The notes beneath the pieces were generated by a model. It searched no databases and had not been told where the DNA came from. It saw nothing but the letters and a program-made list of their open reading frames with translations. This document shows, piece by piece, positions 55,049-64,000 of a stretch of DNA of 64,000 nt. Source of the DNA: Cryobacterium arcticum (lineage in GTDB: Bacteria; Actinomycetota; Actinomycetes; Actinomycetales; Microbacteriaceae); NCBI RefSeq assembly GCF_003185895.1, contig NZ_QHLY01000010.1, positions 53,885-117,884 of the forward strand, read 5' to 3'. Both the position numbers and the translations under genes were made by a program. Position 1 is the stretch's first letter. Every line of letters begins with the position of its first letter.

Positions 55049-56617
55049 GTGTACGAGAGCAGAGCCGAACCGATCGTCGTCATGAGGGGCATCACGGTCA
55101 CGTTCCCGGGCGTCACCGCGCTGGACTCCGTGGACTTCAGACTCTTCCCCGGCGAGGTGCACTCGCTGCTGGGCGAGAACGGCGCGGGCAAGAGCACCCT
55201 GATCAAGGCGCTCACCGGCGTGTACCGCATCGATGGCGGACAGATAGAGGTCGGTGGGGCGGCCGTGGACTTCACCACCCCTGCCGATGCCCAGCGGGCC
55301 GGCGTGAGCACCGTGTACCAAGAGATCAACCTCCTGCCCAATCTGAGTGTCGCCGAGAATATCCTGCTCGGACACGAGCCGCGGCGCCCGTGGGGTGGCA
55401 TCGACTGGCCCCAGACCCGTCGGCAGGCCGGCGAGATGCTGCGCGGGATGAACCTCGAGATCGACCCCGCATCCACCCTGTCGACCCATTCGCTCGCCGT
55501 GCAGCAGCTCATCGCCATCACTCGGGCCGTCGCCGTTCAACCCAAGGTGCTGATTCTCGACGAACCCACCTCGAGCCTGGACAACGACGAGGTAACCGAG
55601 CTCTTTCGGGTGATCGCCCACCTCAAGGAGGCCGGCGTCGCCATCCTGTTCATCTCGCACTTCCTGGAGCAGGTCTACGAGATCTCCGACCGGCTCACGG
55701 TGCTGCGTGACGGTCGGCTCGTCGGCGAATACCTCACGGATGAGCTGCTCCGGATCGACCTGGTGCAGAAGATGGTCGGCGCCGAGATGACTGCCCTGTC
55801 GGAGATGCAGACTCGCACCAGTGAGCGGGAGGTCGAGGAGGCACTGGGCGGCGAGCTCCCGCTGGTCAGCGCCATCGGGCTGGGCAGGGACGGCGCCCTG
55901 GAGCCTATCGACCTTGCCGTCTACGAGGGCGAGATCGTCGGCATGGCCGGCCTGCTCGGTTCCGGCCGCACCGAGCTCGCCCGGCTGCTCGCCGGCATCG
56001 ACCGGCCGGACAGCGGTGGCGTGTCCGTGGATGGTTCGGTGCGGCGGTTCCGCGGGCCGAGGGATGCGCTGAAACGCCGCATCGCCTACGCCTCGGAGGA
56101 CCGTCGTGGTGAGGGCATCATCGGGGACCTGACTGTGCGCGACAACATCGTGCTGGCGCTGCAGGCCGATCTCGGCTGGTTCCGCCGCATCTCCCGCAAG
56201 CGACAGGACGAGCTCGCGCAGAGCTACATTCAGGCGCTGAACATCCGCCCGCCCAACCCGGAGGCGCTGGTGCGGCACCTTTCCGGCGGCAATCAGCAGA
56301 AGCTGCTGCTCGCCCGCTGGCTGGCCATCGCCCCACGCCTGCTGATCCTGGATGAGCCGACCAGGGGCATCGACATCGGCGCCAAGGCCGAGATCCAGAA
56401 TCTTGTGACCAATCTCGCCGAGAACGGTCTGGCCGTCGTCTTCATCTCCGCCGAACTCGAAGAGGTGTTGCGGATCAGCAACCGGGTCGCGATCCTGCGC
56501 GATCGCAAGAAGGTTGCCGACATCCCCAATCACGACCTCACCGTCGAGAGGTTGCTCACCGTCATCGCCGACGGCGCGGAGGACGACGACGAGGAACTCC
56601 GGGGGGCCGAGCGGTGA
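55049..56617 (+). CDS. Orphan sugar ABC transporter ATPase, two NBDs
   Basis: This 522-residue CUT2 ATPase has Walker [15 protein letters not shown] and Walker [20 protein letters not shown] in the first half, and [16 protein letters not shown] and [19 protein letters not shown] in the second. It is close in motif order to the YtfR-like ATPase at 52086, but no permease or binding protein accompanies it; a LacI gene follows. The GTG at 55049 has GAGGAGG upstream. It might serve the same permeases under other conditions or a distant transporter. The last 15 residues are very acidic (GAEDDDEELRG). Confidence 0.9.
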   Translation: MYESRAEPIVVMRGITVTFPGVTALDSVDFRLFPGEVHSLLGENGAGKSTLIKALTGVYRIDGGQIEVGGAAVDFTTPADAQRAGVSTVYQEINLLPNLSVAENILLGHEPRRPWGGIDWPQTRRQAGEMLRGMNLEIDPASTLSTHSLAVQQLIAITRAVAVQPKVLILDEPTSSLDNDEVTELFRVIAHLKEAGVAILFISHFLEQVYEISDRLTVLRDGRLVGEYLTDELLRIDLVQKMVGAEMTALSEMQTRTSEREVEEALGGELPLVSAIGLGRDGALEPIDLAVYEGEIVGMAGLLGSGRTELARLLAGIDRPDSGGVSVDGSVRRFRGPRDALKRRIAYASEDRRGEGIIGDLTVRDNIVLALQADLGWFRRISRKRQDELAQSYIQALNIRPPNPEALVRHLSGGNQQKLLLARWLAIAPRLLILDEPTRGIDIGAKAEIQNLVTNLAENGLAVVFISAELEEVLRISNRVAILRDRKKVADIPNHDLTVERLLTVIADGAEDDDEELRGAER

Positions 56618-56768
56618 TCCGCGCCGCCGCCCGTCTGTCAATCGGCGCACAGGGCACTCGTCTAGAATCGGGGACAGAACCCAGCACTGGGTGGGCTGGC
56701 CGTAAGTTCCGCGAGACGATCGACCGCGGACTGGTTGAGCCTCGTCAGCCGCAGGGAAAGGGATCGCC

Positions 56769-57782
56769 GTGAGAGAGGAAACTCCCCGCCAGGCGACCAT
56801 TTTCGACGTAGCGCGGCTCGCCGGGGTATCGCACCAAACGGTCTCCCGGGTGCTCAACGATCTGCCCAATGTGCGGCCGTCCACCCGGGTGCGGGTCGAG
56901 GACGCTATCAAGAAGCTGCGCTACGTGCCCTCCCCCGCCGCGCGTGCTCTGGTGACCCGCCGGTCGCGCACCATCGGGTTGATCGCCACCGGCACCCCCG
57001 AATTCGGTCCGGCGTCGACACAGCTGTACTTCAATGCCGCCGCCAGAAAGGCCTCCTGGTCGGTCTTCACAGCCAGCCTCATCGACACCGAACCGGCGGC
57101 GATCCGGGCCGTCATCGAAGCGTTCCTCCGCCAGAACGTCGAGGGCATCGCCGTCATCACCAGCCGGCAGGGCGTGGTCGATGTGGTCGCGGGCATGGAA
57201 CTGGCCGTGCCCGTTGTAGCGCTCGAGGCGACACCGCGGGCCGGCATCACCACCGTCGGCGCTAACCAGTACAGCGGAGCCCGGACCGCCGTGGCCTACC
57301 TGGCCGGGCTCGGCCACCGGCACATCGCCCACCTAGCCGGTCCGAGCGACTCCATTGACGCGCGCGAGCGGGAGCGTGGCTGGCGCGACGAGCTGGCCGC
57401 CCGCGGCCTGGAGGCCCGCCGCATCGGCATCGGCGACTGGTCGCCCTCCGCGGGCTACAGCTTCGGCATGGCCTGCGACCTCGACGGACTCACCGCGATC
57501 TTCGCGGCGAACGACCAGATGGCGGTTGGGCTCATGCACGCCCTGTCCGATCGGGGCCGGTCGGTTCCTGCGGATGTCAGCATCGTCGGGTTCGACGATG
57601 TGCCAGAGGCCGAGCACCTGTCTCCGCCGCTCACCACGGTGCGGCAGGACTTCGAGCGCATCGGCCGGGATATGCTCGGCGAGTTGCTCGGCCAGATCAA
57701 CGGCGACGGCTCCCCGGTGTCGGCATCCGTTCCCGCCCTGATCGAGCGTGCCTCCACCCGCCGCCTCACCCCCAACCCCTGA
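56769..57782 (+). CDS. LacI-family repressor of the ytf-like locus
   Basis: This 337-residue LacI-family protein has HTH ATIFDVARLAGVSHQTVSRV and hinge LRYVPSPAARALVTRRS. The effector domain includes HIAHLAGPSDSIDARERERG, IFAANDQMAVGLMHAL and VSIVGFDDVPEAEHLSPPLT. The GTG start follows AAAGGGATCGCC. It is downstream of the orphan ATPase, and the three near-identical operators in the divergent promoter are its probable targets. The inducer is likely the imported sugar. Confidence 0.92.
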   Translation: MREETPRQATIFDVARLAGVSHQTVSRVLNDLPNVRPSTRVRVEDAIKKLRYVPSPAARALVTRRSRTIGLIATGTPEFGPASTQLYFNAAARKASWSVFTASLIDTEPAAIRAVIEAFLRQNVEGIAVITSRQGVVDVVAGMELAVPVVALEATPRAGITTVGANQYSGARTAVAYLAGLGHRHIAHLAGPSDSIDARERERGWRDELAARGLEARRIGIGDWSPSAGYSFGMACDLDGLTAIFAANDQMAVGLMHALSDRGRSVPADVSIVGFDDVPEAEHLSPPLTTVRQDFERIGRDMLGELLGQINGDGSPVSASVPALIERASTRRLTPNP

Positions 57783-58107
57783 CCCCGCGCCCACGCCGCC
57801 CCTCCCCGCCTTCCACCCGGCCCAAGCCGCCGCTTCGCTGGCTCGCAGCGCACCATAGTGCTCGCAGCGCACCTCCCGTGGCGCACAAGCCTGCGCTACC
57901 GACACAAACCTGCGCCGCCACGCCAAGCGACCCGACGGCACCGGGCAATCCGCCGCGTGTCCCCTGATGCACGGGGGCACACGCCGCGCGCATTCACCAC
58001 GTGTCAGCCCGCGGCGCCCGCTCCTCCACAGGGATGCCCTTCGCCGGCTTCTCCACGGCGCTCGGCGCCGCAGCCGGGTGACGATCGGCACCGAGGGAGG
58101 CTGCAGC
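57783..58107. repeat. Non-coding GC-rich gap with CTCGCAGCGCA repeats
   Basis: This 325-bp gap has no credible gene. GCTCGCAGCGCACC occurs twice (57841-57854, 57860-57873) and is followed by CTGCGC words and CGACACAAACCTGCGC. The same arrangement lies on the other side of the AbiEi-like gene at 59260-59340. Confidence 0.6.
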
Positions 58108-59199
58108 ATGACTACCTCCCCGCGCTCGTCATCCGGTCGAACTTTCACCCAGAAGACCCCAGCGACTGACCTCCCACCAGCCGCAGGTCATCCCGTTCTC
58201 CAACGCGCGGAGGAGGTGGCGCTGCGATTCGGTGGGCTACTCCCGGCCGAGGCCCTGCGGGAGGCCGGCGTGCCACCGCACAGCCTCCGGCGGCTCTGCG
58301 GTGAGGGCGTGCTGCACGGCATCCGCCGCGGCGTGTACGTGGCTGGGGCGCAGTGGCGCGCCGCTGACACGGGCGAGCGCTACCGTTTGTTGGTTCGGGC
58401 CACGGTACTCACAGCCGGCAACAGCCCAGTGCTGTCACACCACTCAGCCGCGGTCCTGCATGGTCTCCCGATCATCGGTGCCTGGCCCGCTACCGTCCAT
58501 ACCCTCATGCCCGGGAGTGGCAGAGGCAGCACAGCGCGCTTCACCACCAGCCACAACGGGCCAACGTCCGAGGTTGTGGAAGACATTGATGGCTGCCGCG
58601 TCACACCACTCGCGCGCACCCTGGTGGATGTGGCTGCCACGTCGTCCTTTCTGGTCGCGGTGACGATGGTGGACCACGCGCTGCGGGTCGAGCAGGAACG
58701 CGTGTTGCGGGAACAGCTACGGCGCGGCGATGTGCCACCCATGCCAGAACGTCCGGCCCTCACCAAGGAGGACCTGTACTGGGAGCTGGACCGAGTCAAC
58801 CCGCGCACAGGTCGGCGCCACGTCGAGCGGGCGATCGAGTTCGCCAGCCCACTGGCCGCCAATCCCGGCGAGACCCTCAGCCGGGTACGCATATTCCAGC
58901 TCGGGTTCGCGGCACCGGAATTGCAGGTGCGCTTTCCCGACATCCTCGGCGGCAACGCCTACGTGGATTTCTTCTGGCGGCGGGTGCGCAAGATCGGCGA
59001 ATTCGACGGGTTCCTCAAGTACGGCGCAGGAGCCGTGCTCGGCGATCGGGACCCCAGCACCGTGGTGTGGCAAGAGAAACAGCGCGAAGACGCTTTGCGC
59101 GCCCGCGTGAAGAGTTTCGACCGCTGGGGGTGGGACCTCGCTCTCGCGCCCGGGCGGTTCCACGCTTTTCTCACCGAGCGGGGTGTACCTCGAGCCTGA
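58108..59199 (+). CDS. AbiEi-antitoxin/DUF559-like protein
   Basis: This 363-residue protein has an N-terminal AbiEi-type winged helix (EALREAGVPPHSLRRLCGEGVLHGIRRGVYVAG), a central AbiEi-like part (VLSHHSAAVLHGLPIIGAWP, CRVTPLARTLVDVAA), and a C-terminal region like DUF559/Vsr nucleases (AAPELQVRFPDILGGNAYVDFFW, IGEFDGFLKYG, QEKQREDALRARVKSFDRWGWD), with Asp, Glu-Phe-Asp and Gln/Glu positions of that fold. Families like this are common as single genes in Microbacteriaceae. No AbiEii toxin gene is adjacent, so an ordinary type IV toxin-antitoxin pair is not present. ATG 58108 follows GGGAGG. Confidence 0.82.
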   Translation: MTTSPRSSSGRTFTQKTPATDLPPAAGHPVLQRAEEVALRFGGLLPAEALREAGVPPHSLRRLCGEGVLHGIRRGVYVAGAQWRAADTGERYRLLVRATVLTAGNSPVLSHHSAAVLHGLPIIGAWPATVHTLMPGSGRGSTARFTTSHNGPTSEVVEDIDGCRVTPLARTLVDVAATSSFLVAVTMVDHALRVEQERVLREQLRRGDVPPMPERPALTKEDLYWELDRVNPRTGRRHVERAIEFASPLAANPGETLSRVRIFQLGFAAPELQVRFPDILGGNAYVDFFWRRVRKIGEFDGFLKYGAGAVLGDRDPSTVVWQEKQREDALRARVKSFDRWGWDLALAPGRFHAFLTERGVPRA

Positions 59200-59259
59200 G
59201 CGGGTGGCACGTCAGCGGTGTCCCTCCTCGAGTATCCCTCCCTCTCAGCGCAGCTTTCA

Positions 59260-59340
59260 CTCGCAGCGCAGCTTTACGCTCGCAGCGCAGCTTCGCGCTC
59301 GCAGCGCAGGATGTAGCCCGACACAACCTGCGCTGCGAGC
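59260..59340. repeat. 19-bp tandem array and hairpin after the AbiEi-like gene
   Basis: CTCGCAGCGCAGCTT-type units start at 59260, 59279 and 59298 (period 19). The last unit, GCTCGCAGCGCAG (59297-59309), pairs exactly with CTGCGCTGCGAGC (59328-59340). Confidence 0.75.
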
Positions 59341-59387
59341 AACACCCTGCGCTGCGGGCAGAACGCAGCGCGGCGGGCGCAGAAAGA

Positions 59388-59428
59388 CCGCCGGCCCCGC
59401 ATCCGTAGAGAGAATGCGGGGCCGGCGG
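59388..59428. terminator. Terminator of the arabinose transport operon
   Basis: CCGCCGGCCCCGCAT and ATGCGGGGCCGGCGG are perfect 15-bp arms around 11 bases, 19 bases past the gguB stop on the minus strand. It probably also ends the convergent AbiEi-like transcript. Confidence 0.8.
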
Positions 59429-59446
59429 CCGGGTCGAACAGTCGGG

Positions 59447-60688
59447 CTAGCGGCCGCCGGCGCGACGCTTGTTGTAGACGTCGAAGGCCACGGCGAGAAG
59501 CAGCACGAGGCCCTTCACGGCCTGCTGCCACTCGATGCCGATGCCCATGATCGACATACCGTTGTTCAGCACACCGATGATCAGACCACCGATGATGGCG
59601 CCACCGATGGTGCCGACACCACCCTGCACGGCCGCGCCACCGATGAAGGCGGCGGAGATGGCCTCGAGCTCGAAGCCGTCACCGGCCTTCGGGCCGGCCA
59701 GGTTGAGGCGGGCGGTGAAGATCAGGCCGGCGAGGGCAGCGAGCACGCCCATGTTCACGAAGAGCCAGAACGTCACGTTGCGGGTCTTCACACCGGAGAG
59801 CTCAGCGGCGTGCAGGTTGCCACCGATGGCGTAGATGTGGCGACCGAAGACGCTGCGGTTCATGATGACGCCGTAGACCAGCACGAGCACGGCCAGCACG
59901 ATCAGGGTGACCGGGATGCCCTTGTAGGAAGCGAGGGCGTAGGCGAACAGGCCGATGCCGGCGGTGATGAGCACGAGCTTGCCGACGAACCAGACGAGCG
60001 GCTCGACTTCCTGGCCGTACGAGGCACGGCCACGACGAGTGCGCACCTGCTGAATGATCAGGGCGATGATCGCCAGGGCTGCGACGCCGAGGGTCAGCGG
60101 GTCCAGCTCGAACTCGCCGAAGACATCCGTGAGGAAGCCGTTACCCAGGGCGCGGTACTCGGCCGGGAAGGAACCGATGTTGGCGTTGCCGAGAACCGCG
60201 AGCGCAAGCCCACGGAAGATCAGCATGCCGGCCAGCGTCACGATGAACGCCGGGATGCCCACGTAGGCGATCCAGAAGCCCTGCCAGACACCCACGAGGG
60301 CGCCGACCAGGAGCGACAGGATGATCGACAGCCACCAGGGCAGGCCCCAGGTCACCGCGAACACACCAGACACGGCACCGACGAAGGCGGCGACGGAGCC
60401 GACCGACAGGTCGATGTGGCCGGCGATGATGACCATCACCATGCCGACCGCGAGAACGAGGATGTAGCCGTTCTGCACGATCAGGTTGGAGATGTTCTGC
60501 GGCCGCAGCAGGATGCCGTCGGTCAGGAAGCTGAACAGCACGACCACCACGATCAGGGCGACGAAGATGCCGTTCTTGCCGAGGTCGGCGATGACGTGGC
60601 TGAGCCACTGGCCCGCCTTGGAGTTGCTGGGGTTGACTTGTGCACCTGCGGCCGTGTTGCTCGCCGGCTTGGTTTCGAGATCACTCAT
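59447..60688 (-). CDS. gguB: Multiple-monosaccharide ABC permease GguB
   Basis: This 413-residue CUT2 permease has about ten hydrophobic spans, the motif IIAGHIDLSVGSVAAFVGAVS, and GIPAFIVTLAGMLIFRGLAL. The central insert (RTRRGRASYGQEVEPLVW) and the end SIMGIGIEWQQAVKGLVLLLAVAFDVYNKR match the GguB/MmsB/XylH-like members that work with ChvE. The ATG follows GGAGAAACG. It is the last gene of araA-chvE-gguA-gguB and most likely imports L-arabinose. Confidence 0.93.
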   Translation of the reverse strand: MSDLETKPASNTAAGAQVNPSNSKAGQWLSHVIADLGKNGIFVALIVVVVLFSFLTDGILLRPQNISNLIVQNGYILVLAVGMVMVIIAGHIDLSVGSVAAFVGAVSGVFAVTWGLPWWLSIILSLLVGALVGVWQGFWIAYVGIPAFIVTLAGMLIFRGLALAVLGNANIGSFPAEYRALGNGFLTDVFGEFELDPLTLGVAALAIIALIIQQVRTRRGRASYGQEVEPLVWFVGKLVLITAGIGLFAYALASYKGIPVTLIVLAVLVLVYGVIMNRSVFGRHIYAIGGNLHAAELSGVKTRNVTFWLFVNMGVLAALAGLIFTARLNLAGPKAGDGFELEAISAAFIGGAAVQGGVGTIGGAIIGGLIIGVLNNGMSIMGIGIEWQQAVKGLVLLLAVAFDVYNKRRAGGR

Positions 60689-60721
60689 TTTGACGTTTCT
60701 CCTATTCCGATAGCGCCGACG

Positions 60722-62251
60722 CTAACGGGCCTTTTCCATGGTCATGTGCTTGATAAGGGTCTCCGGGGTGGCATCGGTGATCGGGAATTCTCCCGTGATG
60801 CGGCCCTCGGAAAGGGTGTAGATGCGGTCGCAGATGCCGATCAGCTCGGGCAGCTCCGACGAGATCACGATGACGCCCTTGCCCTGTGCGGCGAGGGCGT
60901 TGATGATCGCGTAGATCTCGTACTTGGCACCGACGTCGATGCCGCGGGTGGGCTCATCGAGGATCAGCACATCGGGGTTCGAGTAGATCCACTTCGACAG
61001 CACGACCTTCTGCTGGTTGCCGCCGGAGAGCTTCCCGGTCTTGGCCAGCACGGTCGGTGCCTTGATGTTCATGCTCGTGCGGTACTCGTTGGCAACCTTG
61101 AACTCTTCGTTGTCGTCGACGAGACCACCCTTGACGAGCTTGCCCAGCGCCGCCATCGAGATGTTGCGCTTGATGTCCTCGATGAGGTTGAGGCCGTAGG
61201 TCTTGCGGTCTTCGGTGGCGTAGGCGATGCCGTTGTCGATGGCCTCGGTCACCGTGCGGGTCTTGATCTCCTTGCCGCCCTTGAACACCTTGCCGCTGAT
61301 CCGGCTGCCGTAGGTGCGACCGAAGAGGCTCATCGCGAACTCGGTGCGCCCGGCACCCATGAGGCCGGCGATGCCGACGATCTCGCCACGGCGCACGTTG
61401 AGGTTGACGTTGTCCACCATCACCCGGGTGGGGTCCTGGGGGTGGTGCGCTGTCCAATCCTCGACCCGCAGGATCTCCTCGCCGATGTTCGGCGTGTGAT
61501 CGGGGTAGCGGTGTTCGAGGTCGCGGCCGACCATGTCCTTGATGATGCGGTCTTCGGTGACCTCCTGCTTGGCGATCGTCTCGATGGCCTTGCCATCGCG
61601 GATGACCGTGACGGCGTCGGAGACCTTCTTGATCTCGTTCAGCTTGTGGCTGATGATGATCGAGGTGATGCCCTGGCCCTTGAGGTGCAGCATCAGGTTG
61701 AGCAGGTGGTCGGAGTCCTCGTCGTTGAGGGCGGCCGTCGGCTCGTCCAGGATGAGGAGCTTCACGCGCTTGGAGAGGGCCTTGGCGATCTCCACGAGCT
61801 GCTGCTTGCCGACGCCGATGTCCATGATCTTGGTGGTCGGGTTCTCCCGCAGACCGACCCGGGCGAGGAGCTTGACGGCCTCGCTGTTGGTCTTGTTCCA
61901 GTCGATCAGGCCGAGCGCGCCGCGCTGCTCGTTGTTGAGGAAGATGTTCTCTGCAATGGAGAGGTAGGGACTCAGGGCGAGTTCCTGGTGGATGATCACG
62001 ATGCCCTTGGCTTCGCTGTCCCGGATGTCTTTGAACTCGACGATCTCGTCTTCGAAGACGATGTCGCCGGTGTAGGTGCCGTGCGGGTAGACGCCGCTGA
62101 GCACCTTCATAAGCGTGGACTTGCCCGCGCCGTTCTCACCACAGATGGCGTGAACTTCGCCGCGAGCGACATTGAGTGTCACGTCCTGCAGCGCCTTGAC
62201 GCCGGGGAAGGTCTTGGTAATACCGCGCATCTCGAGGATGTTGGTGGTCAC
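60722..62251 (-). CDS. gguA: Multiple-monosaccharide ABC ATPase GguA
   Basis: This 509-residue double-NBD ATPase has Walker [20 protein letters not shown] and Walker [20 protein letters not shown] in the first half. The second half has [16 protein letters not shown], the signature [14 protein letters not shown] and [19 protein letters not shown]. Its length and the [14 protein letters not shown] insert match GguA/MmsA. The start codon is GTG with AAAGGA upstream. It energises GguB for uptake of sugar bound by ChvE. Confidence 0.95.
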   Translation of the reverse strand: MTTNILEMRGITKTFPGVKALQDVTLNVARGEVHAICGENGAGKSTLMKVLSGVYPHGTYTGDIVFEDEIVEFKDIRDSEAKGIVIIHQELALSPYLSIAENIFLNNEQRGALGLIDWNKTNSEAVKLLARVGLRENPTTKIMDIGVGKQQLVEIAKALSKRVKLLILDEPTAALNDEDSDHLLNLMLHLKGQGITSIIISHKLNEIKKVSDAVTVIRDGKAIETIAKQEVTEDRIIKDMVGRDLEHRYPDHTPNIGEEILRVEDWTAHHPQDPTRVMVDNVNLNVRRGEIVGIAGLMGAGRTEFAMSLFGRTYGSRISGKVFKGGKEIKTRTVTEAIDNGIAYATEDRKTYGLNLIEDIKRNISMAALGKLVKGGLVDDNEEFKVANEYRTSMNIKAPTVLAKTGKLSGGNQQKVVLSKWIYSNPDVLILDEPTRGIDVGAKYEIYAIINALAAQGKGVIVISSELPELIGICDRIYTLSEGRITGEFPITDATPETLIKHMTMEKAR

Positions 62252-62284
62252 GAGCGTTCCTTTCTTGGGTCTAATACGGTGTGA

Positions 62285-62323
62285 TGACCGGCCGGCGGGG
62301 CTGGACGCCCCGCCGGCCGGTCA
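62285..62323 (-). terminator. Intercistronic hairpin between chvE and gguA
   Basis: TGACCGGCCGGCGGGG and CCCCGCCGGCCGGTCA are perfect 16-bp arms with a seven-base loop, 15 bases past the chvE stop. It probably raises the binding-protein to transporter ratio. Confidence 0.8.
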
Positions 62324-62337
62324 CGAGCACGTGACTC

Positions 62338-63462
62338 TTAGCCGTCGATCTCGGCCTGGGTCCAGTAGCCGCTGTCAACCAGCTGCTCCGTGATGTTGTC
62401 CTTGACCACGATTGCGGAGTCGAGGAGGTAGGAGTCCACAACCTTCACGCCGTTGTCGTAGTCGGTGGTGTTGTTGATCTCCGGCTCTTCACCGTTCAGC
62501 AGCGCGAGGGTCATCGAAACGGCGACCTCGGCGAGCTTGCGGGTGTCCTTGAAGATCGTGGCGTACTGCTCGCCTGCAACGATGGCCTTGACCGAGTCGA
62601 GCTCGGCGTCCTGGCCGGAGATCGCGGGCCAGGTGTCACCCAGCGAGTAGCCGGAGCCCTCGAGGGCAGAGATGATGCCTCGGGAGATGCCGTCGTACGG
62701 GGAGAGAACGCCGTTGACAACGCTGCCGTCAGAGTACGTCGACGTCAGGATGTTCTCCATACGGCTCTGTGCCTCTTCACCATCCCAACGCAGGGTTGCA
62801 ACCTGCTCGATGTCGGTCTGGCCGCTCTTGACCACGATCGTCTTGCTGTCGATCAGCGGCTGGAGGACATCCATCGCACCGTCGTAGAAGAAGAACGCGT
62901 TGTTGTCGTCCAGCGAACCGGCGAACAGCTCGACGTTGAACGGGCCGGCCGGGGCGCCGTCGATGGGCGTTCCGTCCAGCTCGACCAGGCCGAGGCCGTT
63001 CAGGAGCGACCAAGCCTGCTGCTGGCCAACCTTGAAGTTGTCGAACGAAGCGTAGTAGCTGACGTTCTCGGTGTCGCGGATCAGGCGGTCGTAGGCGATG
63101 ACGGGGATGTCGGCGTCTGCGGCGTCCTGGAGCACGCTGGTCAGCGTGGTGCCGTCGATCGAGGCGACGATCAGGGCCTTGGCGCCCTTGGTGATCATGT
63201 TCTCGATCTGCGAAACCTGCATGGGGATGTCGTCTTCTGCGTACTGCAGGTCGACGGTGAAGCCCTCGGCTTCGAGCTGTTCCTTGACGGCGTTACCGTC
63301 GTTGATCCAGCGCTCGGAGGACTTCGTGGGCATTGCGACGCCCACAAGGCCGCCGTCGCCGGCGCCCTCGCCGCCGCCGCCGCCGCCGCCGCTGGAGCAA
63401 GCTGCGAGCGAGATAACCATGGCTCCGGCAGCCAGGGTTGCGAGGAATGCTTTCTTCTTCAC
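62338..63462 (-). CDS. chvE: Multiple-sugar-binding lipoprotein ChvE
   Basis: This 374-residue lipoprotein has [23 protein letters not shown] at its start (shown in parts: [16 protein letters not shown] lipobox) and a Gly-rich linker. [44 protein letters not shown] and [20 protein letters not shown] match ChvE. The GTG at 63462 follows AAAGGAACCACA; a TTG at 63501 would add an unlikely tail. It stands between araA and gguA, so L-arabinose is the probable ligand. It is a paralogue of the protein at the window start. Confidence 0.93.
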   Translation of the reverse strand: MKKKAFLATLAAGAMVISLAACSSGGGGGGGEGAGDGGLVGVAMPTKSSERWINDGNAVKEQLEAEGFTVDLQYAEDDIPMQVSQIENMITKGAKALIVASIDGTTLTSVLQDAADADIPVIAYDRLIRDTENVSYYASFDNFKVGQQQAWSLLNGLGLVELDGTPIDGAPAGPFNVELFAGSLDDNNAFFFYDGAMDVLQPLIDSKTIVVKSGQTDIEQVATLRWDGEEAQSRMENILTSTYSDGSVVNGVLSPYDGISRGIISALEGSGYSLGDTWPAISGQDAELDSVKAIVAGEQYATIFKDTRKLAEVAVSMTLALLNGEEPEINNTTDYDNGVKVVDSYLLDSAIVVKDNITEQLVDSGYWTQAEIDG

Positions 63463-63528
63463 TGTGGTTCCTTTCGGTTTTTCAATCGACGTTGATGTCA
63501 AATCGTGTGAAGCGGGTAGTGCGTGTGA

Positions 63529-64000
63529 TTACAGGCCTTGCGCCAGGCGGTAGTACGCCTGGTTCCAGCGCACCTCGCGGGAGAAGTCCCGCAGGGTGGT
63601 GGTCTCATCGATCACGAGAAGCTCAGTGCGAGCGATCTCGGCGAAATCTTGGAACACCTCGATGCCGACGGCGGTCGACATGACGGTGTGGTGGGCGGCG
63701 CCGGCGGTGAGCCAGGCGGCGGCTGAGGTGGCGAAGTCGGGGGCGGGCTTCCAGACGGCCCGGCCGACGGGGAGCTTGGGTAGGGCTTCGGTGGGTTCGA
63801 CGACCTCGACGACGTTCGCGGTGAGGCGGAACCGGTCGCGCATGTCGCTCATCGCGACGACCACGGCGGGGCCGGGGGCGGCGTTGAAGACCAGGCGCAC
63901 GGGGTCGTCCTTGCCGCCGATGCCCAGCGGGTGGATTTCCAGGGTGGGCTTCTCGGTGGCCAGTGACGGGCTGACCTCGAGCATGTGCGCGCCGAGGATC
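63529..64000 (-). CDS. araA: L-arabinose isomerase (5' end outside window)
   Basis: Only the C-terminal 157 residues are in the window. They read [20 protein letters not shown] (start outside), [32 protein letters not shown], and [13 protein letters not shown] with the metal/active-site His residues, ending [20 protein letters not shown] and a short tail. AraA converts L-arabinose to L-ribulose. Being upstream of chvE-gguAB on the same strand, it is probably the end of an araBDA unit coupled to uptake. Confidence 0.95.
   Translation of the reverse strand, partial: ILGAHMLEVSPSLATEKPTLEIHPLGIGGKDDPVRLVFNAAPGPAVVVAMSDMRDRFRLTANVVEVVEPTEALPKLPVGRAVWKPAPDFATSAAAWLTAGAAHHTVMSTAVGIEVFQDFAEIARTELLVIDETTTLRDFSREVRWNQAYYRLAQGL

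Noticed and set aside
58108..59199. Complete type IV AbiE toxin-antitoxin system
   Set aside because: The AbiEi-like part is clear, but no nucleotidyltransferase toxin (AbiEii) gene is on either side; the neighbours are a LacI gene and gguB.
59260..59340. Considered as a CRISPR array
   Set aside because: The units are directly adjacent with no unique spacers, and no cas genes are present.
59183..62284. 1033-codon open frame on the plus strand
   Set aside because: It lies opposite gguB and gguA, both of which have full family motifs and ribosome sites. The long frame is a by-product of GC-rich codon bias.

Overview
The window is GC-rich, densely coded actinobacterial DNA. Best guess is the family Microbacteriaceae, and a cold-adapted genus such as Cryobacterium. 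The reasons are a DUF3494 ice-binding protein with a LAxTG sortase signal, many LacI-type sugar loci with ChvE/GguAB importers, a class Ib nrdHIEF operon, an AbiEi/DUF559-type gene, and GTG/TTG starts with strong Shine-Dalgarno sites. The genus is inference. No rRNA, tRNA, CRISPR array, insertion sequence or prophage was seen.

Layout. 1-8.7 kb: xylose block, with a ChvE-like binding protein (cut by the window start), divergent xylA, then an aldo/keto reductase, a MarR regulator and a wall-anchored ice-binding adhesin inserted before a LacI regulator and xylB. 8.9-20.3 kb: one long minus-strand arabinan/arabinoxylan-oligosaccharide operon (binding protein, two permeases, two GH43, a DUF624 membrane protein, GH51, GH127) with a divergently placed LacI regulator and clear palindromic operators. 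20.4-25.0 kb: glycerate kinase diverging from a translationally coupled Gfo/Idh/MocA - DUF993 - TIM-barrel isomerase operon of unknown substrate. 25.1-38.4 kb: single genes, including an Eis-like acetyltransferase, a DsbA-like protein, CHY zinc finger, M23 peptidase, a 764-residue secreted protein of unknown function, Hsp20, MarR/Ohr, TetR/LLM monooxygenase, FMN reductase/TetR, and a gamma-butyrolactone-receptor-like TetR. 38.4-45.5 kb: universal stress protein, kinase-GAF fusion, a secreted protein, acetolactate decarboxylase, a small HTH protein and a tmsAB-like pair for 10-methyl branched fatty acids. 45.6-49.6 kb: nrdHIEF. 50.0-57.8 kb: YtfQRT-YjfF-like sugar importer diverging from a second, orphan ATPase and a LacI repressor, with three matching 14-bp operators between them. 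58.1-59.2 kb: AbiEi/DUF559-like gene. 59.4-64.0 kb: araA (cut by the window end) - chvE - gguA - gguB for L-arabinose.

Together the genes describe a cell that trims arabinose- and xylose-rich plant polymers outside, imports the pieces by at least four ABC systems, and feeds them through XylA/XylB and AraA into the pentose phosphate pathway. Each importer locus appears to have its own LacI-type control. Most loci look individually familiar. The less explained material is the DUF993 operon, the large secreted protein, the orphan sugar ATPase, and several families of structured intergenic repeats, which are described below.
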